In this document: positions 43,711 through 52,867 of the stretch, in pieces | How positions within the stretch are numbered: position 1 is the stretch's first letter | Layout of the letters: every line of letters begins with the position of its first letter | Source: Nocardia acidivorans NBRC 108247 | GTDB lineage: Bacteria; Actinomycetota; Actinomycetes; Mycobacteriales; Mycobacteriaceae | Length of the DNA: 64,000 nucleotides | Assembly: GCF_001625085.1 (NCBI RefSeq) | Contig: NZ_BDAW01000009.1 | Location: forward strand, 1 to 64,000 | Direction: 5' to 3' | Notes under the pieces: generated by a model | Databases searched by the model: none | The model's input: only the letters and a program-made list of their open reading frames with translations | What the model was told of the DNA's origin: nothing | Position numbers and translations under genes: made by a program

Positions 43711-45225
43711 ATGTCGCAGTATTCGGTGACCGGGGAATCCGGTGAGGTGTACCAGATCGCGCTGGGGGCCATCGGGTCCGGGGGCGGACCGCGCCGCTGC
43801 CGGGACGGTAGCGGGCGCGAACGGATCTACCGGGAATACCGGCAACCGGTCACGGATCCCGATGCGATCGGATTCGCCGAACAGGCACTGCTTTTGGGGC
43901 GCGAGATCGTATTGGCCGCGGAATCCGAGCCGGGATCGGGGGAATGGGCGGCCGCGTCGATCAACTGGCCCATCGACCTGGTGATGCGGGACCGGGCATT
44001 GGCCGGGGTCATCCTGCCGCTGATCCCCGCGGAATTCCTGGACGCCGACGGGAGGCCGCGAACACTGGACGAACTGGTGGGGGAGCACCCCGCTGAAGCG
44101 TACTTCCGTGTCGGAGTGCTGATTCGGGTCTGCGATATCTTCCTCGTGCTCGAGGAACGCTATCTGGCCCTGCCCGGCATCACCGAACAGAACCTGGCCT
44201 GGAGTCGCACTCAGCCCCGCGCCCACCTGATCGACTGCGACGGCCTGCGCCCAGCCCTGGGCCCCGACCAATACAGCGGCCGCCTGGCCCTGGCGAACCT
44301 CATCCGCTGCGGATTGTTCCTGGCCCCGGGCATTCCCGAAGATCTCGACATCCGCCTGCGCATGCTCCTGGACCGCGCCGACACCGCCGCGCCCGAGAAC
44401 AAACCCGGTGCGGAGGAGTGGCTACACGGTCTCAAAGCCGCCTTCCTGACCGCCGACGGCAGCGCCTACCGCACGGACATGCTCGACATCATCGACCGCC
44501 CCGCCCCGCCGGTGCCCTTCCACACCGCCTGCCCGCGGCCGCCCAGACGCTCCGGTGGCCGGGTAGCGGGAATCCTGTTGGCCGTCACGGGCCTTCTCGC
44601 CGTGATCGCGCTCATCGCGCTACGCGCGGGTGACCCCGGCGCCACCGAAGCCGCCGCCCCCAACGCCGCCCCGGCCACGGCCCCCTTCGACCCGGTCACC
44701 CTCGACCAGGCCGTCACCGACACCACACCCTTCACCGCCGAGGCACTGCTCCCGGCCACCTTCCGCGATGGCAGGAATATCGAATACACCCGCCGCGCAG
44801 GGGGAGTGAAGGACTGCATCACCAAGGGCATGTCCCAGAACGTCAAGCAGATCCTCACCGCCTACCACTGCGCCCAGCAGGTCGGTGGTTCGTACATAGA
44901 CCAGTCCAACCAAATCCTGGTGTCCATCAACGTGATAGCCCTGCCCACCCTCACCGAGGCCACCACCCTCTACAACACCATGAAGGGCCACACCCAGGAC
45001 TGGACCATCTGGTGCCCCACGTCGGGCCCCGGCTCCACCCTCTGCGACAGCGACGCCGGTTCAGCCACCCGCACCGCCTGGGGCTCCACCTCCCACCGCT
45101 ACATCTACAAATCCACCGCCCTCTACCTCAACCTCTCCACCGACCCAGCCGCCAAACTAACCCTGGCTCCCGCCGCCGAGGCCGCCGTCAAACAGGCAGG
45201 GCCCAACAACTTCTGGCATCAGTGA
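43711..45225 (+). CDS. Membrane protein with kinase-like cytoplasmic domain and Cys-rich outer domain
   Basis: This 504-residue protein has three parts. Residues 1-270 look like a divergent protein-kinase fold: Gly-rich GAIGSGGG, ERIYREYR at the usual Lys position (here Arg), and ENLAWS-like QNLAWSRTQ then LIDCD (D175, D177) in place of DFG. One membrane helix lies at about 283-305. The outer domain (330-504) has four Cys (KDCITK, AYHCAQ, IWCPTS, TLCDSD), probably two disulfides. The orientation resembles Ser/Thr receptor kinases, but the kinase part may be inactive. ATG 43711 is used. It stands alone. I do not recognise a named family. Confidence 0.75.
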   Translation: MSQYSVTGESGEVYQIALGAIGSGGGPRRCRDGSGRERIYREYRQPVTDPDAIGFAEQALLLGREIVLAAESEPGSGEWAAASINWPIDLVMRDRALAGVILPLIPAEFLDADGRPRTLDELVGEHPAEAYFRVGVLIRVCDIFLVLEERYLALPGITEQNLAWSRTQPRAHLIDCDGLRPALGPDQYSGRLALANLIRCGLFLAPGIPEDLDIRLRMLLDRADTAAPENKPGAEEWLHGLKAAFLTADGSAYRTDMLDIIDRPAPPVPFHTACPRPPRRSGGRVAGILLAVTGLLAVIALIALRAGDPGATEAAAPNAAPATAPFDPVTLDQAVTDTTPFTAEALLPATFRDGRNIEYTRRAGGVKDCITKGMSQNVKQILTAYHCAQQVGGSYIDQSNQILVSINVIALPTLTEATTLYNTMKGHTQDWTIWCPTSGPGSTLCDSDAGSATRTAWGSTSHRYIYKSTALYLNLSTDPAAKLTLAPAAEAAVKQAGPNNFWHQ

Positions 45226-45264
45226 GGTTCGCAAGCTCTATGTGGGGAGGGGAGGGTTCCGTAC

Positions 45265-45306
45265 GCCGTAACTTTACATAATGTAGATTATCGGTAGTTT
45301 TACGGC
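45265..45306. repeat. Nested inverted repeat with TACATAATGTA apex
   Basis: GCCGTAACT (45265-45273) faces AGTTTTACGGC (45296-45306), pairing with a two-base bulge. At the centre-left lies the 11-bp palindrome TACATAATGTA (45275-45285). It is 40 bases after the kinase-like gene in an AT-rich island and could be a terminator or an operator. Confidence 0.45.
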
Positions 45307-45578
45307 GGCAGGCGGGAGGGGTTGATGATCTTGTGCGACAGGCTGTTTCGCGGGAATGCTCGGTGCTCGGCTAGTCTGCCGGGCTGCCCGGAAAAATACC
45401 GGCGCGGTGTTGGTGTGGCGTGTGCGTGACGTAACCCGTTGCCGGAGTTTATTTTTCGGTGAATCTTGGATTCGCCGGAATATTTCCTAATACGACGAGG
45501 ATGGCGGATCGGGGTCCGATTCGGGGTTCTCGGGACCTTGATGCCGCTTCCCTGGCACCCTGGGACCCTCGGTCAAAA

Positions 45579-45943
45579 CGTCACTGTGACAGAATGATTG
45601 GGGCTTCGGGGTTAGTATTCGATTCGGTCGGTGGGTGTGTTCGTGGCTGGGGTGTCGCGCGGGCGGGTCGGGGCGGCGGTGAGGTAGAACGAGGGTGGCG
45701 ATGATGAGGATGTGGGCGGTGATCGCCTCGCCCGGCAGGGGGCGCTGGTGAGTCCGCCGCCGCGGGTGCGGATTTCGAAATCGGCGCGGTCGACCGCGCC
45801 GAGGCACACGCTCGCGCCCAGGATGGCCAGGCATATCAGGAATCGAATGGTAAAGCCTGTGTTCTGATCGTGGAGTTCGGAGGTTGGGCGGGCCTGTCCC
45901 CCACGACTTCGGCTCCCCCGCAACCTTATTCGTCACAGTGACG
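45579..45943. repeat. Two inverted copies of a GTCAC-GTGAC palindrome in a 710-base gene-poor gap
   Basis: CGTCACTGTGAC (45579-45590) and CGTCACAGTGACG (45931-45943) are inverted copies of one palindrome about 350 bases apart; ATTC before the core is also shared, on one strand. Between them only a weak minus-strand frame (45923-45612, TTG start, one hydrophobic segment) is open. I do not call it a gene. The gap 45307-46016 otherwise shows nothing I recognise. Confidence 0.5.
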
Positions 45944-46016
45944 CATTGGGGTGGGGTGGCTACCTCATGCGTGCGCTGTTCATCGGTGCGGATCGGCGGA
46001 AACACCACCGGCGTGG

Positions 46017-46949
46017 TCAGCCGTGGTGGCGGCGGTAAGCGGTGACCGCGCCCGGATGCAACGGGACGGTGCCGGTGCCGATCAGGGAGCGGGCTTCGAG
46101 GAATTGGGTGCCGGCGGCCTCGGCGGGCACGAGCGAATCGGCGTGGGTGAGCAGTAGTTCGGTGAGCGCGTCCGCGGTGGAATCGGGAAGTGCGGGCGCG
46201 GCCACGAGCAGATTCGCCACACCAATGGTGCGGATCGCGGGTGCGCCGGGATAGGTGTCGGCGGGGATCAGGACCGGATCGTAGAGGTAGCCGAAGCGTT
46301 CGCGCATCGGCTCGGTCAGCGACCCCAGATCCAGCAGGCGCAGCTGCGGGACCGCCAAGGCGGCGGTGGGGACTCCGCCCGCCCACAGCAGGGCATCGAT
46401 CCGTCCCTCCCGCAGTGCGGTGGCCGCCTCCTGGAGCGGGAGATGGGTCCGGGTGAGAGTGTCGGGGGCGAATCCGGCCGCGGCGAGCAGCATCTCCCCC
46501 GTATGCGCGGCACCCGATCCGGCCGCGCCCAGGTTGATGCGCGCACCCCGCAGATCCGTGACCGCGCGGATCGGTCCGTCGGCGGCGACCGCGACCTGGA
46601 GATAGTTCTCGTATACGCGGCCGATCGCGGGTGGTGGGTCCGGGCTGTCCACCACCGAATCCGCCAGCACCAGTGCCACATCCGCCGCACCGCGCGCCAG
46701 CAGGGCCAGATTGTCCGCCGAACCCGCGGTGGTCACCGTGTCGATCCGCAGGCCCGATCCGGCGGTGGTGCGGGAGAGCAGTTGCGCGAACGCGTAATAG
46801 AACCCGCCCGACTCCCCCGCCGCCAGCCGCACGGTCACCTCTCCCCCGCCCGAACATGCCGATATCGCGGCCGGGAGCGCCAGTCCCGCCGCCATCGCGC
46901 CCGCGCCGCGCAGGAATCCGCGCCGTCCGATCATCGTGGCTCCGATCAT
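46017..46949 (-). CDS. TAXI-family solute-binding lipoprotein
   Basis: This 310-residue extracytoplasmic binding protein of the TRAP-associated TAXI family has an N-terminal RRGFLRG-type signal ending AISAC (C32 lipobox). It continues VTVRLAAGESGGFYYAFAQLL, TTAGSADNLALLARGAADVALV, GARINLGAAGSGAAHTGEMLL and the C-terminal YPGAPAIRTIGVANLLVA. No TRAP membrane subunit is nearby. ATG 46949 overlaps the kinase stop (ATGA), so it is translated with the kinase and probably presents ligand to it. TAXI proteins often bind dicarboxylates or amino acids, which fits the KgtP-like gene at the head of the operon. Confidence 0.88.
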   Translation of the reverse strand: MIGATMIGRRGFLRGAGAMAAGLALPAAISACSGGGEVTVRLAAGESGGFYYAFAQLLSRTTAGSGLRIDTVTTAGSADNLALLARGAADVALVLADSVVDSPDPPPAIGRVYENYLQVAVAADGPIRAVTDLRGARINLGAAGSGAAHTGEMLLAAAGFAPDTLTRTHLPLQEAATALREGRIDALLWAGGVPTAALAVPQLRLLDLGSLTEPMRERFGYLYDPVLIPADTYPGAPAIRTIGVANLLVAAPALPDSTADALTELLLTHADSLVPAEAAGTQFLEARSLIGTGTVPLHPGAVTAYRRHHG

Positions 46950-48586
46950 CGTGGCACCGTCGCGGGCAGGCGCACGATGACCGCGAGCCCGTGCGGGTCG
47001 ACCGGGCGTACGGTGAGAGTTCCCTTGCGCGCCTTGGTCAATGCGGCCGCGATGGACAGTCCCAATCCCGATCCGCCGATCCCGTCGGCGGACGAGCCCC
47101 GGAAGAAGCGGGTGGTGAGTTCATCGAGTTCGGTGGCGGGCACCCCGATTCCGTCATCGGCGATCGTGACCGTGACCCAACCGGGTTCGGCGGTGATTGT
47201 CAGCGAGGTGGTGGTGCCCGGGCCCGCGTATCGGCACGAATTGCTCAGCGCCACATCGAGAATCTGGGCGAGAGTGTCCGCCGAGACCGCCACCTCCGCG
47301 TGCTCGAGCGGGATGGGTGCTGCGGGAACATCGGACCGCAGCGCGATCGCGGGCGGATCTTCGCCCGCAAGATCGGCGACCACCTCACCGCTTCGGCCGG
47401 TAGTCACCGTCGGAGTGGTCGCCGCTGTCGTCACCGGGCCGCTGGACCTGACCGGGGTGGTGGACGTCGCGGGGCCGGGTAGGGCGGCCGGTGTCGCCTC
47501 GTGGCCGGGGCGCTGTGCCGCAGGGGTGGGAGCGCTCCGCGGTGCGCCGATGCGGGTCAGGGTCATGCCCGCGGTGTCGAAGGCGGTGTGCCAGGCATCG
47601 ATTCGGTCGTCGATGACCCCGGCCGCCTCGCAGGATTCGGTGGCGGGCATCGCGGTGGGATCGAAGTCGGTGCCCTCGGCCACCGCCAGATCCAGCAGCC
47701 CGTCCAGCAGCGCGGTCAATCGTTCCACCTCTCGGGTCGCACCGCGCAGGGTGGGCAGTGCCGCGCCAGCGGTCCCGGGTTCGAGGGAATCGAGTCGGAT
47801 GGTCAACGCGGCCAACGGGTTTCGCATGGCGTGCGCGGTGTCGTCGATGAGGCGGCGTTGCGCGCGAGCCGAATCACGCACCGCCAGGGCCATGGTGTCG
47901 AAGGATTCGGCGACCGCGCGCAACTCCGGTGGTCCGCCGTGATGGCGGGTGACCGGGGTGGCGATGCGCGGTTTGGGCAGGCTCGCGGTCAATTCGGCCA
48001 CCGACCCCGAGAGTCCGGCCAGCGGGCGCAGCACCCAGCGCGAGAGCACCAGCGCCAGCGCGGTGAACACGGCCATGGCCAGGAGTCCGCCGACTGCGAC
48101 AATGCCCCACACCCGGGTGATATCGGTGCGCGCGGCCCGGGTGGAGGCTTGGATCAGTACCGCCCCGTCCACGTGCGCGTCACTGCCTACGGGGCGGGCG
48201 ATGAGCAGGACCGGCGCCGCCCACGGGGTCAGCCGGGCCACGGTGGCGGTGCGCTGATTGCGCCGGGCATCGCTCAACGCCGAGGCCACCACCGGATCGT
48301 GTTGGTCCACACCGGCATTGACGATCGCCCCGCCGCGCCCGTCGACGACCAGTACCGGTTCGCCGTACAGGTCGTGGTAGCGCTCTACCTCCATGGTCAG
48401 GGCGCGATTGTCCCCGGTGGCCGCGGCGGTCACCGTCAGCGCGGCCAACCGGTCCGCGTCCCCGGTGCGGCCCAGGATCAGCTCCTGGGTGCGTGAGGTC
48501 GCCGCGGTCAAACACAACGGCACCGCGAATGCCAGCACCGCCAGGGTCGCGAAGACGGTGAGGGCGATCAGGAGTCGGCGGCGCAC
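46946..48586 (-). CDS. Sensor histidine kinase, operon with TAXI protein
   Basis: This 546-residue kinase has two membrane helices (about 5-28 and 160-185) flanking an outer domain of about 130 residues. A HAMP-like linker follows, then an unusual H-box DDTAHAMRNPLAAL (H252). A long Pro/Thr/Ala-rich insert (about 335-405) precedes the ATPase blocks (SNSCRYAG; DDGIGVP; GSGLGLSI). GTG 48586 shares its G with the TAG stop of a 76-residue ORF. It should pair with the regulator upstream; the TAXI protein is the likely external ligand-binding partner. Confidence 0.92.
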   Translation of the reverse strand: MRRRLLIALTVFATLAVLAFAVPLCLTAATSRTQELILGRTGDADRLAALTVTAAATGDNRALTMEVERYHDLYGEPVLVVDGRGGAIVNAGVDQHDPVVASALSDARRNQRTATVARLTPWAAPVLLIARPVGSDAHVDGAVLIQASTRAARTDITRVWGIVAVGGLLAMAVFTALALVLSRWVLRPLAGLSGSVAELTASLPKPRIATPVTRHHGGPPELRAVAESFDTMALAVRDSARAQRRLIDDTAHAMRNPLAALTIRLDSLEPGTAGAALPTLRGATREVERLTALLDGLLDLAVAEGTDFDPTAMPATESCEAAGVIDDRIDAWHTAFDTAGMTLTRIGAPRSAPTPAAQRPGHEATPAALPGPATSTTPVRSSGPVTTAATTPTVTTGRSGEVVADLAGEDPPAIALRSDVPAAPIPLEHAEVAVSADTLAQILDVALSNSCRYAGPGTTTSLTITAEPGWVTVTIADDGIGVPATELDELTTRFFRGSSADGIGGSGLGLSIAAALTKARKGTLTVRPVDPHGLAVIVRLPATVPR

Positions 48587-48816
48587 TATCGCCGCCTGTC
48601 GGTGCGTGCCTGCGGCTCAGGCACCACCGGCTTATCCCGGCGACGAGCGCGCTCGCGGTAGCGCCGCGATCTCGCGCGCACCATGCGCGCGGGCATGGTC
48701 GCGCCTCGTGTGGGGCCGCGCCGAGTGTTCCCGCGCGATCGCGCCTCCGCGGCCCCCGCGGGATCGCGGGCTGTGGGCGGGGCGGGATCGCGGGCTGTGG
48801 GCGTGTGCGAGCGCAC
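48586..48816 (-). CDS. 76-residue Arg/Pro-rich ORF between regulator and kinase
   Basis: GTG 48816 shares a base with the regulator's TAG (TAGTG), and its own TAG shares a base with the kinase GTG 48586 (TAGTG again). The peptide is strongly basic (VRSHTPTARDP at the start, RRYRERARRR near the end) and has a PTARDPAP repeat coded by two 22-base copies (48758-48779, 48782-48803). It may be a real adaptor or nucleic-acid-binding peptide, or only a coupling ORF. High GC makes open frames easy, so conservation must decide. Confidence 0.5.
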   Translation of the reverse strand: MRSHTPTARDPAPPTARDPAGAAEARSRGNTRRGPTRGATMPARMVRARSRRYRERARRRDKPVVPEPQARTDRRR

Positions 48817-49475
48817 TATTGGCCCCACCGGTAGCCGTAGCCGCGGATGGTGGTGATCAGGCCGGGGCGGTCGAGTTTGGCGCGCAGGCCGGTCATGTGC
48901 ACGTCCAGCGAGCGCGAGACCGCGACGAACGCGTCACCCCAGATGCGGTCCATCAAGACCTGTCGGCTCACCGCCGCGCCGGGGCGCTCGACCAGGGCGG
49001 CGACGAGTTCGAATTCCTTGGGGGTGAGCCCGATATCGACACCGCCGACCTCGACCCGGTGTGCGTTCAGGTCCACGCGCACATCCCCGGTCTCGACCGT
49101 GCGGGCGGGGGGTGCGGTGAGTTGTGCGGCGCGGCGGGTGACGTTCTCGAGGCGGGCCAGCAGTTCGGCGATGCGCGCGGGTTTGACCACGTAATCGTCT
49201 GCGCCGCCGCGTAATCCGCGCACGATGGAGCGTTCGTCGTTGCGGGCGGTCAGGATGACCACCGGGACCGTGCTCACCTCGCGGAGTCGGCGCAGCACGG
49301 TCAGTCCGTCGGCGTCGGGCAGGCCCAGATCGAGGATGACCGCGTCATAGCCGCGATGGGAGGTGAGCAGGTCCGCGCCGCGGCGCAGGCGGTCCGCGCG
49401 CAGCCCGCGCGCGGTGAAGGCTTCGACGAGGGCGTCGCCGACCCCGTCGTCGTCTTCCACTACCGCAAGGCGCAT
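48816..49475 (-). CDS. OmpR-family response regulator, KgtP/TAXI operon
   Basis: This 219-residue regulator has acidic residues VVEDDD, D49 in VILDLGLPDADG, Lys in VVKPAR, and a winged helix (LTPKEFELVAAL; RSLDVHMTGLRAKLD; ITTIRGYGYRW). It starts at ATG 49475, 24 bases after the transporter gene, and ends in the TAGTG junction. It probably controls its own operon in response to the TAXI ligand. Confidence 0.94.
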   Translation of the reverse strand: MRLAVVEDDDGVGDALVEAFTARGLRADRLRRGADLLTSHRGYDAVILDLGLPDADGLTVLRRLREVSTVPVVILTARNDERSIVRGLRGGADDYVVKPARIAELLARLENVTRRAAQLTAPPARTVETGDVRVDLNAHRVEVGGVDIGLTPKEFELVAALVERPGAAVSRQVLMDRIWGDAFVAVSRSLDVHMTGLRAKLDRPGLITTIRGYGYRWGQ

Positions 49476-49499
49476 GGGTCAGATTCTCTCAATGCCGTC

Positions 49500-50840
49500 T
49501 CAGCGGGCCGTGCTCAGCGTCGCCGGGGTCGCGGCGGGGGCGTCCTCGGCGTCGATGGTGGAGGCCGCGGAGGTTTCGCGCATGAAGAAGTAGGTCGCCA
49601 GCGAGATCAGCACGCACGCGGACACGTACCAGAAGTACAGCGATTCGTGTCCGGCCTTCTTCAACGCCAGTGCGATCATCTCCGCGGTGCCGCCGAAGAT
49701 GGCCACGGTCAGCGCGTACGGCAGGCCGACCCCGAGGGCGCGAATGCGGGTGGGGAACAGCTCGGCTTTGACGATCGCGTTGATCGAGGTGTAGCCGGTG
49801 ATGATGACCAGTGCGGTGAGCATCAGCGCGAAGGCCGCGACCGGGTTCCGGGTGTCACCGAGCAGGGTCATGATCGGCACCGTGCCCACCGTGCCCAGCA
49901 CCCCGAAGGTGATCAGGAGTGTGCGGCGGCCGATGCGATCCGAGAGCGCGCCCGCGATCGGCTGCAACACCACGAACACCAGCAGGGCCAGGAAATTGAT
50001 CCACGCCACCGTCGATTTGGAGATGCCCGAGGTGTTGACCATGAACTTCTGCATATAGGTGGTGTAGGTGTAGAACGCGACCGTGCCGCCCAGGGTCAAC
50101 CCGACCACCAGCAGGCATTCGCGCGGATATTCGAGCAGCACCCGCAGCGAACCGCGCGTGGACTTGGCCTGGGGCGCGGCCGATTCGGCGGTGAAGGACT
50201 GCGATTCGTCCATGCCGCGGCGCAGCAGCATCACCACGATCGCCCCGGACGCGCCGATCAGGAATGGGATTCGCCAGCCCCAGGAATACATTTGCGCCGA
50301 GGACAGGAACTGCAACAGCACGATTTGCACCCCGAGCGCGGTCAACTGCCCGGCCACCAGGGTCACGTACTGGAAACTCGAGTAGAAGCCGCGGCGTCCC
50401 GACGAGGCCACCTCGGACAGGTAGGTGGCGCTGGTCGCGTACTCCCCGCCCACGGACAGCCCTTGGAGCAGTCGTGCCAGCAGCAGGATGAACGGTGCGG
50501 CCAGACCGATGGTGGCGTAGGAGGGGGTGGCGGCGATGATGAGCGAGCCCGCGGCCATCACCGTCACCGACAGGGTCAGCGCCGCGCGCCGCCCGAACCG
50601 GTCCGCGTACCGGCCCAGCGCCCAGCCGCCGATCGGGCGCATCAGGAAGCCGACCGCGAAAACCGCTGCGGTGGAAAGCAATTGGGCGGTCGAATCACCG
50701 TCGGGGAAGAAGGATTTGGCGAAGTACACGCTGAACGCCGCGTAGACGTACCAGTCGTACCACTCCACCAGGTTGCCGATCGAGCCGCGCAACACATTGG
50801 CCACCACCCGGCGCTCACCACCGGGTTCGATCCTCGTCAT
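49500..50840 (-). CDS. MHS-family MFS symporter, KgtP-like
   Basis: This 446-residue transporter has about 12 helices. It opens with GNLVEWYDWYVYAAFSVYFA and motif A-like GRYADRFGRRAAL, and has LQGLSVGGEYATSATYLSEVA in helix 4-5, the signature of the metabolite:H+ symporter family (alpha-ketoglutarate, proline/betaine, citrate). The substrate is probably an organic acid. ATG 50840 follows GGAGAAC. It heads an operon with a two-component system and a TAXI protein, which suggests that uptake and sensing act on the same compound. Confidence 0.9.
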   Translation of the reverse strand: MTRIEPGGERRVVANVLRGSIGNLVEWYDWYVYAAFSVYFAKSFFPDGDSTAQLLSTAAVFAVGFLMRPIGGWALGRYADRFGRRAALTLSVTVMAAGSLIIAATPSYATIGLAAPFILLLARLLQGLSVGGEYATSATYLSEVASSGRRGFYSSFQYVTLVAGQLTALGVQIVLLQFLSSAQMYSWGWRIPFLIGASGAIVVMLLRRGMDESQSFTAESAAPQAKSTRGSLRVLLEYPRECLLVVGLTLGGTVAFYTYTTYMQKFMVNTSGISKSTVAWINFLALLVFVVLQPIAGALSDRIGRRTLLITFGVLGTVGTVPIMTLLGDTRNPVAAFALMLTALVIITGYTSINAIVKAELFPTRIRALGVGLPYALTVAIFGGTAEMIALALKKAGHESLYFWYVSACVLISLATYFFMRETSAASTIDAEDAPAATPATLSTAR

Positions 50841-51034
50841 GGGGTTCTCCTTCCACGGGTGCCGCATCGCATCCCGGCACCACTGTGGCGGGCGACACAG
50901 GAGTTCAGAAGAGGTCCCGGCCGTTCTTAACGCTCCCTTAGGCCGATCGCCGATGTCCGCAATCGGCCACCGCGTCACCCATCGAGCCTTTACTGTCTGA
51001 GATGCAGTGGTGGGTGAGTGGATCGAGAAGCGTT

Positions 51035-52834
51035 ATGGCAGAGATAATTACGTCCCCGGCGGCGTTCCAGCGGACCGCGGCGATCGACCCGGACGCGATC
51101 GCGGTGCGATCCATCGGCGGCGAGCAGGCATTGACCTGGGGTGAGTACGCGGCGCAGGTGCGGGCGGTGGCCGGTGGCTTGAGCGCGCTGGGCGTCGGGC
51201 GCGGGGACACCGTGGCGTTGATGATGGCCAACCGGGTCGAGTTCTACCCGCTGGAAGTGGGGGCACAGCACGCGGGCGCCACCTCGTTCTCGGTATACAA
51301 CACCTCGAGCGCGCAGCAGTTGAAGTATGTGTTCGAGAACGCCGGGAATCGGATCGTGATCTGCGAAGCCCAATACGTCGATCGCATCCGCGCCTCGGGC
51401 GTGCCGATCGAAACCATCGTGTGCGTGGACCGGCCGGTGCCCGGGACCCTGTCGGTGACCCAGCTGACCTCGCTGGTGCGCCACGACTACGACTTCGAGG
51501 CGACCTGGCGGGCCGTCACCGGCGAGGACATCGTCACCCTCTGCTACACCTCCGGGACCACCGGAAACCCCAAAGGGGTGGAGATCTCGCACGCGAACCT
51601 GGCCTTCGAATGCCAGGCGTACGCCTCGGTCATGCCCGTGCGCTTCGGGGACCGGATCACCTCCTATCTGCCGACCGCTCATATGGCCGATCGGGTCACC
51701 AACCTGTACCTGCACGAGTTCTACGGCAGCCAGATCACCACCGTCCCCGATCGCGCCCGGTTGGGTGCCGCGCTCGTGGACGCGCGGCCCACCATCTGGG
51801 GTGCGGTGCCGCGCGTATGGGAGAAACTCAAAGCGGCCGTGGAATTCTCGGTCGCCGCCGAAACCGACCCGGACCGCCACAAAGCCCTGACCTGGGCGCT
51901 CGAGGTCGCGGGCCGCAAAGCCCAGGCGCAGCTGGCGGGCGTGCCCCTCGATGACGTGCAGGCCGCGCAATGGGCCGAGGCCGATGAGCGCGTGCTCTCG
52001 GGGATCCGCGCCGCCCTCGGCCTGGATCAGCTGCGCTGGGCGCTCTCGGGCGCCGCGCCCATTCCGGCCGAAACCCTCGGGTTCTTCTTCGGCCTGGGCA
52101 TCCCCATCTCCGAAGTGTGGGGCATGTCCGAACTCACCTGTATCGCCAGCGTCAGCCCACCCGACCAGGCCCGCCTGGGCACGGTCGGCAAACTCCTGCC
52201 CGGCCTGGAATCCCGGATCGCCGAGGACGGGGAATTCCTGGTCCGCGGCCCGTTGGTCATGCGCGAATACCGGCGCGAACCCGGCAAAACCGCCGACGCC
52301 CTCGACCCGGACGGCTGGCTCCGCACCGGGGACATCATCACCAGGGACGACGAGGGCTACCTGCGCGTGGTGGACCGCAAGAAAGAACTCATCATCAACT
52401 CCGGCGGCAAGAACATGTCCCCGGCCAATATCGAGAACACCATCAAAGCCGCCACCCCGCTCATCGGCGCGATCGCCACCATCGGGGACCGCCGCCCCTA
52501 CAACACCGCCCTCATCGTCCTGGACGCCGAATCCGCCGAACCCTATGCCGCCCAACACCACCTGGGCGACGCCTCCGCCGCCGCGCTGGCCACGCACCCC
52601 GAGGTGATCTCCGACATCGCGCGCGGCGTCGCCGCCGGCAACGCCCACCTCTCGCGGGTCGAACAGATCAAACGCTTCCTCATCCTGCCCACCTTCTGGG
52701 AGCCCGGCGGCGACGAGATCACCCTGACCATGAAACTGCGCCGCAACCCCATCGCCGACAAATACGCCGCCGACATCGAACGCATGTACACCGCCGACCT
52801 CGGCGACGGCGTGCACGAACCCGCCGAGGTGTAA
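51035..52834 (+). CDS. Fatty-acyl-CoA synthetase (FadD)
   Basis: This 599-residue ANL enzyme activates a carboxylic acid with ATP and CoA. Motifs: LCYTSGTTGNPKGVEISH (P-loop), SYLPTAHMADR, GAVPRVWEK, WGMSELT, DGWLRTGDI, and the C-terminal RKKELIINSGGKN with the catalytic Lys later. Length and the LPTAHM region match long-chain FadD11/FadD15-type enzymes of mycobacteria; the true chain length is unknown. ATG 51035 has GAGAAG ahead. It is divergent from the KgtP gene. Confidence 0.92.
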   Translation: MAEIITSPAAFQRTAAIDPDAIAVRSIGGEQALTWGEYAAQVRAVAGGLSALGVGRGDTVALMMANRVEFYPLEVGAQHAGATSFSVYNTSSAQQLKYVFENAGNRIVICEAQYVDRIRASGVPIETIVCVDRPVPGTLSVTQLTSLVRHDYDFEATWRAVTGEDIVTLCYTSGTTGNPKGVEISHANLAFECQAYASVMPVRFGDRITSYLPTAHMADRVTNLYLHEFYGSQITTVPDRARLGAALVDARPTIWGAVPRVWEKLKAAVEFSVAAETDPDRHKALTWALEVAGRKAQAQLAGVPLDDVQAAQWAEADERVLSGIRAALGLDQLRWALSGAAPIPAETLGFFFGLGIPISEVWGMSELTCIASVSPPDQARLGTVGKLLPGLESRIAEDGEFLVRGPLVMREYRREPGKTADALDPDGWLRTGDIITRDDEGYLRVVDRKKELIINSGGKNMSPANIENTIKAATPLIGAIATIGDRRPYNTALIVLDAESAEPYAAQHHLGDASAAALATHPEVISDIARGVAAGNAHLSRVEQIKRFLILPTFWEPGGDEITLTMKLRRNPIADKYAADIERMYTADLGDGVHEPAEV

Positions 52835-52867
52835 AGAGCGGGTGAGCATGCCGATTCGTGTGCGATA

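Noticed and set aside
45612..45923. Minus-strand frame with one hydrophobic segment just after a palindrome
   Set aside because: It only has a TTG start, no ribosome site, and a second frame looks equally plausible downstream; left as an uncalled region.
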